Shown in pieces: positions 8,435 through 17,873 of a stretch of DNA of 64,000 nt. Positions within the stretch are counted from its first letter, which is position 1. Every line of letters begins with the position of its first letter. This stretch comes from Acidobacteriota bacterium (GTDB taxonomy: Bacteria > Acidobacteriota > Blastocatellia > Pyrinomonadales > Pyrinomonadaceae), in contig JAIVJV010000001.1 in assembly GCA_020199835.1 (NCBI GenBank), positions 248,001-312,000 on the forward strand. Reading direction: 5' to 3'. The translations under genes were made by a program, and so were the position numbers. The notes below the pieces were generated by a model. That model saw only the letters and a list, made by a program, of their open reading frames with translations. It was not told where the DNA came from and made no database searches.

Positions 8435-9469
8435 TCAAGGTTGACTCGAATGATGCCACTTACGAAGTAACGCCTGTTCGCGTTCAATATCGATACCGGC
8501 CTTTAAGACGTTACCCGCTAATTCCGTTCTGGCCCACGTCAATGTGTCGCCGATCGTGTCGCTGAGCGGGCGAATCCGTAAACCGGCCGCGAGAGCCTTG
8601 TCGACGTTGATAAACATGAAACCGGCCAACTCGGGCGCGTCTTCTTCCGGTAACCAGAGCGGCATCTCGCTCCATGCCGCAACCTCCTCCCGGCGCAGAA
8701 ACTCTTCAGACACCCAGGTGAAGACCGCATTGCTCTCACTGCTCAACTTGCACTGGTCCAGCACATCCTGCATCGTCACGCGATCCGGTGACGCATTAGC
8801 GTTATAAACGCCGACTTCCCCACGTTCCGCCATCGCAACGATCCATGCCCCCAGATCACGCGCGTCGATGAACTGCACGGGCCGCTCGGGACGGCCCGGC
8901 GCCAGCACCTCGCCGCCTTGAGCCACACGCACAACCCAGTAAGTGAAACGATCCGTGTAATCGTGTGGTCCAACGATCAATCCAGGTCGAACGATCAGAA
9001 CCCGGTTCGGCATGGTCTGTTCCGCCGCCTGCTCGCAAAGAGCTTTCAAGCCGCCGTACAACTCGCCATAGGATGGTTGACCCGACGTGTCGATCTTGTT
9101 TGCTCGCTCTAAGTGCTCGCTCGTTAACTGCGCAAGGGGCGCCGTCTCAGCAACACCGCGCACACGGACATCTGCATACGACGACTGCGAGGAGATAAAA
9201 ATGTAACGGTCTACTGCGTCGCGCAGAACTTCCGCTGCCGCTGTAACAGCGCGCGGCACGTAACCACACGTGTCAACGACCGCGTCCCAACGCCGATCGC
9301 GAAGTTTTGCGAGGTCCGTGTAGCGATCGCCGACGATTGTTTCAACGTTACGCGCAACAGGCGCATGCGTTCCGCGATTGAACAGCGTCACTTCATGATT
9401 ACGCGCCAGGGCGGCCTCAACCAGATGCTGGCCTACAAATCGTGTCCCACCGATAATCAGCAGCTTCAT
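8435..9469 (-). CDS. NAD-dependent epimerase/dehydratase (extended SDR)
   Basis: 344 residues. The Rossmann motif GGTRFVG (7-13) starts the protein and YGGLK (138-142) supplies the YxxxK catalytic pair. The GGTRFVG start and the NRGTHAP segment place it among atypical extended SDRs related to nucleotide-sugar epimerases and plastid CSP41-type proteins. The substrate is not predictable from sequence. It lies between the SMI1-family gene and the ankyrin gene with short gaps, in the same orientation as the upstream glycoside hydrolases. Confidence 0.82.
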   Translation of the reverse strand: MKLLIIGGTRFVGQHLVEAALARNHEVTLFNRGTHAPVARNVETIVGDRYTDLAKLRDRRWDAVVDTCGYVPRAVTAAAEVLRDAVDRYIFISSQSSYADVRVRGVAETAPLAQLTSEHLERANKIDTSGQPSYGELYGGLKALCEQAAEQTMPNRVLIVRPGLIVGPHDYTDRFTYWVVRVAQGGEVLAPGRPERPVQFIDARDLGAWIVAMAERGEVGVYNANASPDRVTMQDVLDQCKLSSESNAVFTWVSEEFLRREEVAAWSEMPLWLPEEDAPELAGFMFINVDKALAAGLRIRPLSDTIGDTLTWARTELAGNVLKAGIDIEREQALLRKWHHSSQP

Positions 9470-9501
9470 CTCTTTTTATGGCTCAACGCGGGGAGTAAAC
9501 A

Positions 9502-9933
9502 TCAATCGTCATCGAGTTTGGTTCCCATCGCGTCAGCGAAAGCGAGAAAATTGTCGGCAATCTTGATCGCAAACTCTGGTTCGAGCGGGTTATACGGCAC
9601 CATTACAATGGGCCATGGCTGCGTGCCTCTCATGTCGAACGCGAACATCTCGCCTCCACCGTTGCCGCCAAAACCAAAAAAGCCCGGGAGTTCCTCCTCC
9701 AGGTCCAAATCACGGTTGGCCTCCACAACTTCCTCAGCCGGCCAGATCTGAAACCATCCGGGCTCGACACCGAGATGCCCGTCGCCGCCGTTACTAAACC
9801 TGAGAAACGCGAGATAGTCCTGCGGCAATTCCAGGCCGGATTGCTCAACGAGAGCTTGTATCGCACTCTCATCTGCCGGCGGAACGCTGTCCCAATGCGC
9901 CTTGCGTTGCTTGAGTCGTCTGATTACCGACAT
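9502..9933 (-). CDS. SMI1/KNR4 family protein
   Basis: 143 residues from ATG 9933, chosen because GGAGG sits 6 bases upstream; longer in-frame extensions read Arg-rich non-coding sequence. The core ESAIQALVEQSGLELPQDY, FLRFSNGGDG and the acidic run match the SMI1/KNR4 (SUKH) fold. Such proteins are often immunity proteins for contact-dependent or polymorphic toxins, but no toxin gene is adjacent, and single housekeeping-like members are common. It overlaps the 3' end of the glycoamylase-like gene by about 65 bases. Confidence 0.8.
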   Translation of the reverse strand: MSVIRRLKQRKAHWDSVPPADESAIQALVEQSGLELPQDYLAFLRFSNGGDGHLGVEPGWFQIWPAEEVVEANRDLDLEEELPGFFGFGGNGGGEMFAFDMRGTQPWPIVMVPYNPLEPEFAIKIADNFLAFADAMGTKLDDD

Positions 9934-11245
9934 AGTTGACCTCCGAGCGGCTCCTCGTACTCGCTTTTCTGTAACGCACCAGGCCGATGCGGTCAAGCGT
10001 GCGGGGGAACTCGGGGTTGCGCATGAACCAGCGCCAGACAGAGCCGGTGCGCATGTTCTCGGCGCTCAAAAGAATAATTCCAACGTTGATTCCGATCACG
10101 TCCGTATCCGTCCATCCGGTCTTCGGATTGAATGCGTCGACGAACCCGTATCGACCGTAAACCCGTGTTCCCCAACGCTCGTGCATCGTTCGCAACGCAA
10201 CGCTCGCGAGCTCAGGCGTGAACATTAGAGAGCCGCCCGGCGCGGAAGGAACAATCGTCCCGTCAATGTCCGGATCGCGTGGTGGACCACCCCACGCGAG
10301 ATAACCCTTCGCACTGTCCGACGCAGTAATACCCCACACGTTTGGTCCATACGCGGGAAAGTCGTGCACAAGGTTCATGCAGAAAGCTCGGTGCGCCAAA
10401 GTCGCGGCCACGGAGTTTTGAAAATAGTCGATCCGGTCACCACGACTCTCGCGCCGGTTGCGAAAGTCAATCCACGCATGTGAGTACTGGTGCATGAACA
10501 ACGGCACACCAATCGTCGTGAAGTAACTGTGCCCCTCGTAACGGTAACGATCACGCCATAATGCATACCACGAAGCAGCAGGAATCGGATGCGTCGGCGA
10601 CGCAATTGCGAGCAGGTAAAGAATCGTGTTCTCGCTGTACGTATCCCAACGCGCTTTCAAAAACCCACTCTCGGGTTTCCAGCCGTGCGACAAAAGCAAC
10701 GGATGGCCGTTGAGCATCCAGCGAAAATCAACACGCTGATAGATCCGCATCGCAAGGCGCACGATCTCCGCATCACTCGCAAAGCATTGCCGCACGGTCA
10801 ACACGCCCGCGAGCAGCAATGCGGTGTCGATCGAAGAGATCTCACTGTTCCAGCGACGGTCGCCCGTCTTTGCGTCGAGCCAGTGATAGAACCAGCCGCG
10901 TTGCTGAAACGCGCGCGCATCGAAAAAGCGCAACGTGGTACGCGTGCGTTCGATCGCTTCGCGCCGCGAGATCCAGTTGCGGTCGGCGGCGATACACAGC
11001 GACGTCAGACCAAACCCCGTCGCGGCAATACTCGCTACGTCGCGGTGACTTTCCGGCAGCGGTGAGCGGTCTATCCGTGCACGATCCGGTACTAATCCTG
11101 AGTTTGGATCGGCTTGTTCCCAGAAGTAACGGAAGGAGCGTTGCTGGAGGTCGTTGATGAAAGCGTCGGTTGCGCGGGCCGAAGCGCTGAGGGGGACAAA
11201 AATTAAAACAACGATAAAAAAGTAGATCCTACGGGTACGGGATAC
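9869..11245 (-). CDS. Glycoamylase-like glucanase (PF10091/GH144-type), start codon unclear
   Basis: Coding sequence runs well upstream of the first ordinary start codon in frame (TTG at 10933). The upstream part encodes a signal peptide (FFIVVLIFVPLSASARA) and the conserved N-terminus with RYFWEQADPNSGLVPDRA and ASIAATGFGLTSLCIAA, hallmarks of the Glycoamylase-like domain. No ATG, GTG or TTG precedes this; a GTA at 11245 occupies the best position. The downstream core includes DSAKGYLAWGGPP and VWRWFMRNPEF. Family members include endo-beta-1,2-glucanases (GH144). With a GH3 enzyme and a TonB receptor directly upstream, degradation of imported glucan fragments is likely. The last 30 residues look like read-through beyond the domain. 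Confidence 0.72.
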   Translation of the reverse strand, partial: VSRTRRIYFFIVVLIFVPLSASARATDAFINDLQQRSFRYFWEQADPNSGLVPDRARIDRSPLPESHRDVASIAATGFGLTSLCIAADRNWISRREAIERTRTTLRFFDARAFQQRGWFYHWLDAKTGDRRWNSEISSIDTALLLAGVLTVRQCFASDAEIVRLAMRIYQRVDFRWMLNGHPLLLSHGWKPESGFLKARWDTYSENTILYLLAIASPTHPIPAASWYALWRDRYRYEGHSYFTTIGVPLFMHQYSHAWIDFRNRRESRGDRIDYFQNSVAATLAHRAFCMNLVHDFPAYGPNVWGITASDSAKGYLAWGGPPRDPDIDGTIVPSAPGGSLMFTPELASVALRTMHERWGTRVYGRYGFVDAFNPKTGWTDTDVIGINVGIILLSAENMRTGSVWRWFMRNPEFPRTLDRIGLVRYRKASTRSRSEVNYVGNQTTQATQGALGQRSAGR

Positions 11246-11283
11246 CTCGCGCGATGAAGTTACAGATCGACGGCGGATAAGAG

Positions 11284-13500
11284 CTACCTCTCAACGACTT
11301 CAAACTTCGCTTCAATCACGTCGCGTGAGTTTGATCCAACCATCACGCGAAACTCGCCCGGTTCCACCACGAAACGCAGGTCGCGATTCCAAAATGCCAG
11401 ATGGTCACCCGTCAACGTAAACTCCACCCGGCGCTTCTCACCCGGTTGCAGCGTCACGCGCTGAAAACCTTTCAACTCTTTCACCGGCCGCGTCATCGAC
11501 GCCACCACGTCGCGAACGTAAAGTTGGACCACTTCATCGCCCGCACGTGTACCGGCATTCTCAACCTCAACACTCACCGTCAACCGATCAGCACTGCGTA
11601 TTCGCGGCGCACTCAATTGCAGATTGCTCAGCTTAAATGTCGTGTAGCTCAACCCGTAGCCAAAAGGGAAGAGCGGCGTCCACGGCACATCGTAATACTT
11701 CGACGTGTAGCGATTCTCAGGTTCGGGCGGCCGGCCCGTGTTCATGTGGTTGTAGTAGATCGGCACCTGGCCCACACTGCGCGGAAACGTCACCGGCAAC
11801 TTGCCACCCGGATTCACGTCGCCAAACAGAACATCGGCGACCGCATTACCCGATTGGCTGCCACCCATCCACGACTCGAGGATCGCGGGCACGTTATCAA
11901 CGATCCAACCGATCGCGAGCGGCCGTCCATTAACCAAAACAACCACAGTCGGCTTTCCCGTCGCCTGAACTGCTTTGACGAGATCCAGCTGCCGCCCCGG
12001 TAAATCCAGAGTGCTTCGTGAAGCCGCTTCGCCAACCATCTCGTGCGTCTCACCAACAAACACAACCGCCACATCCGACTGTTTCGCTACCGCGACCGCT
12101 TGCTCAAAACCCGCGGTCGAATCGCCGGTGACGTCGCTGCCTTTCGCATAAAGCACCATTGTTTGTGGGCTAACCTTGGCCTTAAGGCCAGCGAGCGGCG
12201 TGATCGTGTTTTCTTCACGTCCGTCACCGGCCCACCAGCCGAGCGGCGCGCGTCGATCGTCAGCGAGCGGACCAATCACCGCGATCGACTTCACGTTGTT
12301 AGGTAACGGCAACACATTGCGGTCGTTTTTCAACAACACCATCGATCGCGCGGCGATCTCACGCGCCAGACTCAAACTCGCAGGCCGTAGCAACGACTGC
12401 GGCTCGCTTGCTTCGTCCGTGTAAGGACGATCGAAGAGTCCGAGACGAAACTTGATCCGGAGAATCCGTCGTACGGCCTCGTCGATCGTCGCCAAAGAAA
12501 TTTTGCGTTGCTCGAGCAGTTTTGGACCGAACTGGTTGTAACTGCGACTCACCATTTCCATGTCAACGCCCGCATTCAACGCCGCTGCCGCAGCCTGCTC
12601 TTCATTCGCCGCTACGCCGTGATTGATGAGTTCACGCACCGACGTGTAGTCACTAACCACAAACCCATCAAACTTCCACTCGTCGCGTAACACCTTCGTC
12701 AACACGAACGCATTCGACGTAGCCGGAACGCCATTGATGGCATTGAACGAACTCATCAACGTTCCGACACCTGCATCAATCGCCGCTTTGAACGGCGGGA
12801 AGTAGATCTCACGCAACGTGTTTTCGGAAACTTCGGTAGTGTTGTAGTCGCGCCCGCCTTCAGCTGCACCATACGCAACCCAGTGTTTCGCACAAGCGAG
12901 CACCTTGTCCGGCGCACTGTAATCCGCCCCTTGAAAACCGCGCACGCGAGCCGCGCCAAATGCAGCGCCGAGAAACGGATCTTCACCCGCGCCTTCGGTG
13001 ATTCGTCCCCAACGCGGATCGCGCGCGATGTCGAGCATGGGCGCAAACGTCCAGCGGAGTCCGGCGTTGTTTGCTTCCTGCGCAGCCACGGCGGCGGAAC
13101 GCTCCGCTAAAGTCGGATCCCAACTGGCAGCCTCGCCGACGGGTATCGGAAAAATCGTTCGATAGCCGTGAATCACGTCAAAGCCAAACAGCAGCGGTAT
13201 CTTCAAACGCGATTCGTTAACCGCGACGCGCTGAAGTTCATTCGTCTTCTGCGCGCCGCGAACGTTCAACGTCGATCCCAGCAGTCCCTTGCGAGCCAGC
13301 TCCACGTGTTCCGGACGATAGTTTCCATTCGCTTCGCCGTCGAGCTGTTGCAGTTGGCCCAACTTCTCCGCGAGCGTCATCTGCGCAAGCAACGCGTTGA
13401 CCTGCTGTTCGACGTCTCTCGGTCGCTGCGAACGAGCCGGGGCGATCGCCGCCAGCAAAACGCAGACGACAGTCAGGAAGACTAAACTGATCCGTTTCAT
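11284..13500 (-). CDS. bglX: GH3 beta-glucosidase (BglX-like), exported
   Basis: 738 residues. Signal peptide 1-24 (VVCVLLAAIAPARSQ). The GH3 N-terminal barrel contains KHWVAYGAAEGGRDYN (205-220) and the nucleophile aspartate D284 in FVVSDYTSV. The C-terminal sandwich (about 385-600) and a fibronectin-III-like tail (about 640-730) are in BglX order. It hydrolyses terminal beta-linked glucose from oligosaccharides in the periplasm. It begins 6 bases after the TonB receptor stop and is followed by the glycoamylase-like gene, which suggests one glucan-processing operon. Confidence 0.93.
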   Translation of the reverse strand: MKRISLVFLTVVCVLLAAIAPARSQRPRDVEQQVNALLAQMTLAEKLGQLQQLDGEANGNYRPEHVELARKGLLGSTLNVRGAQKTNELQRVAVNESRLKIPLLFGFDVIHGYRTIFPIPVGEAASWDPTLAERSAAVAAQEANNAGLRWTFAPMLDIARDPRWGRITEGAGEDPFLGAAFGAARVRGFQGADYSAPDKVLACAKHWVAYGAAEGGRDYNTTEVSENTLREIYFPPFKAAIDAGVGTLMSSFNAINGVPATSNAFVLTKVLRDEWKFDGFVVSDYTSVRELINHGVAANEEQAAAAALNAGVDMEMVSRSYNQFGPKLLEQRKISLATIDEAVRRILRIKFRLGLFDRPYTDEASEPQSLLRPASLSLAREIAARSMVLLKNDRNVLPLPNNVKSIAVIGPLADDRRAPLGWWAGDGREENTITPLAGLKAKVSPQTMVLYAKGSDVTGDSTAGFEQAVAVAKQSDVAVVFVGETHEMVGEAASRSTLDLPGRQLDLVKAVQATGKPTVVVLVNGRPLAIGWIVDNVPAILESWMGGSQSGNAVADVLFGDVNPGGKLPVTFPRSVGQVPIYYNHMNTGRPPEPENRYTSKYYDVPWTPLFPFGYGLSYTTFKLSNLQLSAPRIRSADRLTVSVEVENAGTRAGDEVVQLYVRDVVASMTRPVKELKGFQRVTLQPGEKRRVEFTLTGDHLAFWNRDLRFVVEPGEFRVMVGSNSRDVIEAKFEVVER

Positions 13501-13506
13501 TGGTGA

Positions 13507-16500
13507 TTAAAAGTTGAACCGCGCCTGAAACTCGATGACCCTTCCCGCCAGCGCACCCTGAGCCCGACCGAAATCGGGACTATCGATGTTCGGCGCGAAG
13601 AACCCGAATGGTCTCAGGTTCAAGTTGTTAAAGATGTTGAAGAAATTCGCTTTCAGTTCGAGAAAGCTTGCCTCACCCACAAACGCCGGCATGCCGATCC
13701 GTTTCCCAAGACTCATGTCGACCGAAAAATATCTTGGACCACGAAACGAGTTGCGGCCAATGCCCGGCAACAACGTGCCCTGCGGATTATTCGGATCAAA
13801 GAAGGCAAGCCCGCCGCCCGGGAAATTTCCACCCGGACGAATGAACGCCTCGTTGTCGGTATCTTCCAGGGCGCCGCCAAAATATCGCGTCGGACGCGAC
13901 GGGCAGATGAAGTCCTGCGTTCCCGGCGCGCGTACGCACTGACCCGTATGCGGCGTCCACGGAAAACCAGTGTGGGCCGAAAGTATACCGTCGATCTGCC
14001 AGCCGCCGAACGCCTTGCCGACGAAGTCGCGGCGGTTGCGGAGAAACGGCAGGTCCCACAAACCGGAGATCGAGAGATTGTGTCGCACGTCGTAGTCAGA
14101 TGGACCACGTTCCTGTCTCAGGTCCTGCGGGAACGTCTGGTTTGTCACCGCGCCGGGTCCTTCGTTCGACAGCGTGTCGATGCTCTTGGCCCAGCGATAC
14201 AGCACGTCAAACTGAAAACCGCGCGAGAAGCGGCGCGTGAGCCGCGCGTTCATCGCGTTGTAGTTTGCGTTCACGTCGGGTGTCGGAATGAACACTGCGA
14301 ACGCGAAGAAGTTGGGCGGGATCACGGGTTGGACAAAACGTTGATTCACGAGCCGGATCAGTTTGTGACTCGAGCTGCCCTGGTAGCCGAGCACAGCAGT
14401 CATGTCGAAGGGCAACGCGTATTGCGTTTCGAACGAGTAGGAGTAAACGTACGGAGTGCGCGTGTCAGACCGCGCGCCCCAGATCTCAACGGTGCGGTTT
14501 CGCGGTGCGCCCGTTGCCGGGTCGATGCCGACCGCGAGCGCGGGATTCGCGGGAAAGCTAAAGGGCGAGCTACTCGTGCCGAGTGTGTAGAGAATCTGAC
14601 CGTTGGCAAAAGGCTCCCCGGCAGTACCGCAGCAAATCGCATAGCGCGCAAAGAACGGTGGATTGCCACGAGTATTGGCGAAGAGTACTTCCGGAATGCG
14701 GTTGTAGCTGATGCCGAAGCCGCCGCGAACCACAAGCTTGTCGCGAAAGCGTCCGGGACTCCACGCGAATCCTAAACGCGGCGCGAAGTTGTTTCGATCG
14801 GGTTCGTAGAGTTGATCCGTCGGTTCAACACGGGCGCCGGCAAGACCGCCGCCTGGTCCAAATACGAAATTCGCAACTCGGCCGTCTTCTTCTTTAAGCA
14901 CTTCGAAATACTCGTAACGAAGACCGAGGTTCAACGTCAGGTTTGGTCGCGCTTTCCAATCGTCCTGGAAGAACAGACCATAACCGCCCGACCGGAAGTG
15001 TCGCTGCGCGTCCGCGACGCCGCCGGTGCGTGGATCGGCATTGAGTTGATAGAAGAGCGGCGCATCGTTCGCGAAGTTGAAGAGACCGCCAAACGTGTAA
15101 AGCGGACGCGAGGCGCCGTTGAGGTTGTTGTCGTTACGTTCCTTGCGCAACTCACCGCCGAACTTAAAACCGTGATTGCCGTGCACCTTGCTGACGATGT
15201 CGCGGAACTCGAACGTCTTTTCCGAAAAAATACCCGGCGTGGTTTCCGACTGAGGCGCGCCAAAGCGGATGCGGCTGCCGTCGCGGAAGACGTTCTCGAT
15301 CTCGACTCGGGGAATGCCGAAGTTCGTTTCTCGCGACGACTCCACTTCGTTGAACTTGAACTGCGTGAAATTAAAGCGCGCCTCATTCAACAACGTCGGT
15401 GACAAAGTTTTGTTGTAGAGAACCGTAAAAGCCGTGTTGCGCGGCGCGCTGGTGATGTCGCCTTGCGGCCGTGCGCCAGAACCCGTGTCGCTGCCGACAA
15501 AAAAGTTCCGCGTCATATATGTACTCACGGCAAACTGATCGTTCGAGCCGGGAGTGAAATCGAAACGTGCGTTGTACTGGTTCGGCCGGTTGATACGCGG
15601 CGCGGCGATCGTGACCTTTTGCACGTCGGGAATACCGTCGAGCCCACCACCTTCGATATTCGGTGCATATTGGCCCAGGCCCAGCGTGAGTGAGCCAAGG
15701 TCCAGGCCACCAGGAACCACTGCACAGGGACGACCCGGGATTACATCAGCGCAGGTGGATGTCACAACGGAACTGACGCGCGGCAGCACGCCGTTGCTGC
15801 TGAGTATCCCCGCAGTCACACCACCGGGCCGAAGGCTGAGCACCTGTTGCCGGAATTGCGCGGTCTCGATGTATTGCACACTTGGAATACTTGTAGTCTC
15901 GCGCAAACCTTCATACGAGAAGAAAAAGAACGCGCGATCCCTGCCGCTGTAAACTGCTGGTCCACCTTCACCAAAGCGTGGCAAATAAAGTGGTCCACCA
16001 ATGCTGCCGCCGAATTGCCGAAAGTGACGTTCGACGCGCTCGGTCACGCCGCGTCCAAAATCGTTCGGATACTTGTTGAAAGCATTGAACTTGGGATTGT
16101 CGTACTTGATAAAGGCGCTGCCGTGAAAATCATTTGTGCCGTTCTGCGAAACGACTTTGACCTGCGCGCCCGAGTTGCGGCCGTCTTCCGCCGAGTAACT
16201 GGTGGACGAGATCTGAATCTCCTTCACCGACTCCTGGTTCGGCGTGATCACCGCCGCGCCGCCGTGCGTCAGACTATTAACACTCACGCCATCGATCTGG
16301 TAATTGTTCGCGGAGATGCGTTGGCCGTTCGCACTGATTTGCGGTTGATTCTCCGGTTGGAAGATCGAGTTGTTGGAAGCGCCTGGACCGGTGTCGGAGC
16401 CGGCGTTTGGCAGACCGACGGAATTGCCATTCGCACTGCGTCCTGCATCGCCAAAGATGCCGGGTGTTAGCCGCGCAAGCTCATACGGATCGCGTCCCAT

Positions 16501-16956
16501 TTGCGGCAGACGTTTCACTTCGGCTTGCGTGAGCGCCTTCGCAACGTTTGCGTTCTCGGTTTCGAGCTGCGTCACAGCTTCGTCTGTAATCGTCACTACC
16601 GCTGTGATCTCACCTGTTTCGAGAATGACGTCCACGCCTTGAACGGTCTCGGCCGCAACCGTCAGATTTTGTGAAAGGCTTTTTTTGTAGCCCTGCTTCT
16701 CGACGGTCAGTTCATACCTTCCCGGCCCCAGCCCGAGGATGCGATAAAACCCCTCATCGCTGCTGGTCACTTCCTGGAGTTTTCCCGTTTCGAGATCTTT
16801 GAGCGTGACTTTTGCCTCGGGCACGAGTGCGCCACTGGAATCAGAGATCGTTCCCTGAATGCCTGCGCGGAACTGAGCCTGCGCTGTGATCATGGCTGAA
16901 AAAATGAAAAGCCCACACACAAGCACGCGGGCGAAACTGACGCTGGTTCGCGACAT
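13507..16956 (-). CDS. Oar-like TonB-dependent receptor with carboxypeptidase-regulatory domain
   Basis: 1149 residues. Signal peptide 1-27, then a carboxypeptidase-regulatory-like domain (GIQGTISDSSGALVPEAKV and GFYRILGLGPGRYELTV, about 30-110), a TonB plug (about 145-260, including NNYQIDGVSVNSL) and a long outer-membrane beta-barrel ending in aromatic FQARFNF. This architecture is abundant in Acidobacteriota and serves uptake of large or polymeric substrates. No SusD-like partner is present. GGAGG lies 8 bases before the ATG. The immediate downstream GH3 and glycoamylase-like genes point to a glucan or its oligomers as substrate; that is inference. Confidence 0.9.
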   Translation of the reverse strand: MSRTSVSFARVLVCGLFIFSAMITAQAQFRAGIQGTISDSSGALVPEAKVTLKDLETGKLQEVTSSDEGFYRILGLGPGRYELTVEKQGYKKSLSQNLTVAAETVQGVDVILETGEITAVVTITDEAVTQLETENANVAKALTQAEVKRLPQMGRDPYELARLTPGIFGDAGRSANGNSVGLPNAGSDTGPGASNNSIFQPENQPQISANGQRISANNYQIDGVSVNSLTHGGAAVITPNQESVKEIQISSTSYSAEDGRNSGAQVKVVSQNGTNDFHGSAFIKYDNPKFNAFNKYPNDFGRGVTERVERHFRQFGGSIGGPLYLPRFGEGGPAVYSGRDRAFFFFSYEGLRETTSIPSVQYIETAQFRQQVLSLRPGGVTAGILSSNGVLPRVSSVVTSTCADVIPGRPCAVVPGGLDLGSLTLGLGQYAPNIEGGGLDGIPDVQKVTIAAPRINRPNQYNARFDFTPGSNDQFAVSTYMTRNFFVGSDTGSGARPQGDITSAPRNTAFTVLYNKTLSPTLLNEARFNFTQFKFNEVESSRETNFGIPRVEIENVFRDGSRIRFGAPQSETTPGIFSEKTFEFRDIVSKVHGNHGFKFGGELRKERNDNNLNGASRPLYTFGGLFNFANDAPLFYQLNADPRTGGVADAQRHFRSGGYGLFFQDDWKARPNLTLNLGLRYEYFEVLKEEDGRVANFVFGPGGGLAGARVEPTDQLYEPDRNNFAPRLGFAWSPGRFRDKLVVRGGFGISYNRIPEVLFANTRGNPPFFARYAICCGTAGEPFANGQILYTLGTSSSPFSFPANPALAVGIDPATGAPRNRTVEIWGARSDTRTPYVYSYSFETQYALPFDMTAVLGYQGSSSHKLIRLVNQRFVQPVIPPNFFAFAVFIPTPDVNANYNAMNARLTRRFSRGFQFDVLYRWAKSIDTLSNEGPGAVTNQTFPQDLRQERGPSDYDVRHNLSISGLWDLPFLRNRRDFVGKAFGGWQIDGILSAHTGFPWTPHTGQCVRAPGTQDFICPSRPTRYFGGALEDTDNEAFIRPGGNFPGGGLAFFDPNNPQGTLLPGIGRNSFRGPRYFSVDMSLGKRIGMPAFVGEASFLELKANFFNIFNNLNLRPFGFFAPNIDSPDFGRAQGALAGRVIEFQARFNF

Positions 16957-17132
16957 GGCAAGAACCTCCGTTGTTCATTGACCTGTTACCTGTTTTCTGC
17001 AGAGAGTGTTGGGGAGACACTAAACGGGCTGCACACCCTCGCGTACACTACAACTGTGCGTGACTTTTTTTATGTGCACCTTCACACATATGAGTGTTCT
17101 TTTTGTGACCGAGAGTTAAGATTGAGCGGTCC
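16957..17132. promoter_or_regulatory. Divergent intergenic region between TonB receptor and PPTase genes
   Basis: This 176-base gap must hold the promoter for the leftward TonB receptor operon and one for the rightward phosphopantetheinyl transferase gene. A strong ribosome site (GGAGG) precedes the receptor ATG. I could not assign -35/-10 boxes or an operator with confidence. Confidence 0.4.
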
Positions 17133-17873
17133 ATGTGGTTAGATGCGCCCTCATCGTTGTCGTTATCGAGTGGTGAAGTACACGTGTGGCGCGTTTCGTT
17201 GGAGCAGCCGCTGGAGGTACAGCAAGGTTTCTTGCGCACGCTGGATGCTGACGAACAAACACGCGCCAGCCGATTTCACTTCAAGAAACATCGGCGCCGG
17301 TTCATCGCCGGCCGTGGGGTTCTGCGGTCACTGCTTGGCCGTTACCTTGAGGTGAAACCGGAAGAGGTGCGTTTCGCTTACGGACCATACGGCAAGCCCG
17401 CGCTGGACGCGGCGCATCATGCCGGCGCGCTGCGGTTCAACGCTTCACATTCTCACGAGCTTGCGGTCTATGCGTTCGCGCAGGACCACGACGTGGGTAT
17501 CGACGTCGAATACATCAAGGAGGATTTCGCGACGCAGGACATTGCGGAGCGGTTTTTTTCAAAGTACGAGGTTCAGGTTTTGACGGCGTTGCCGCGTGAA
17601 GAACAAGCAGCGGGATTTTTTCGGTGCTGGACGCGGAAGGAGGCTTACATCAAAGCGATCGGGAGTGGACTGTCGCACCCGCTGGATCAGTTTGACGTGA
17701 CGCTCGCGCCAAATGAACCGGCGGCGCTGCTCCGCGATCATCGCGACCCGGAGGTAGCGACACGCTACGCGATGTTCAATCTGGACCTGCCTGCTGGTTA
17801 CGTCGGTGCGCTGGCCGTTGCGGGTAGTGGAGATAGATTAGTTCAATTTGTGGCCGAACAGCCGTTCGCCTGA
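17133..17873 (+). CDS. 4'-phosphopantetheinyl transferase (Sfp type)
   Basis: 246 residues. Motifs GIDVE (122-126) and WTRKEAYIKAIG (166-177) give the Mg2+-binding Asp/Glu and catalytic Glu/Lys of the Sfp/HetI group. KPAL and RFNASHSHELAVYAF also fit. It transfers 4'-phosphopantetheine from CoA to a carrier-protein serine, activating acyl or peptidyl carrier proteins. Size matches Sfp-type rather than short AcpS-type enzymes. No NRPS, PKS or ACP gene is nearby, so the client is unknown. Its 3' end overlaps the convergent PQQ-propeller gene by 36 bases. Confidence 0.92.
   Translation: MWLDAPSSLSLSSGEVHVWRVSLEQPLEVQQGFLRTLDADEQTRASRFHFKKHRRRFIAGRGVLRSLLGRYLEVKPEEVRFAYGPYGKPALDAAHHAGALRFNASHSHELAVYAFAQDHDVGIDVEYIKEDFATQDIAERFFSKYEVQVLTALPREEQAAGFFRCWTRKEAYIKAIGSGLSHPLDQFDVTLAPNEPAALLRDHRDPEVATRYAMFNLDLPAGYVGALAVAGSGDRLVQFVAEQPFA

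Noticed and set aside
9502-9933. SMI1/KNR4 gene as immunity to a polymorphic toxin
   Set aside because: No adjacent toxin, Rhs or CDI gene; single SMI1 proteins are common.
13948-14775. A 275-codon rightward frame inside the TonB receptor gene
   Set aside because: Antisense shadow; residues are charged and repetitive, and the receptor frame is continuous.
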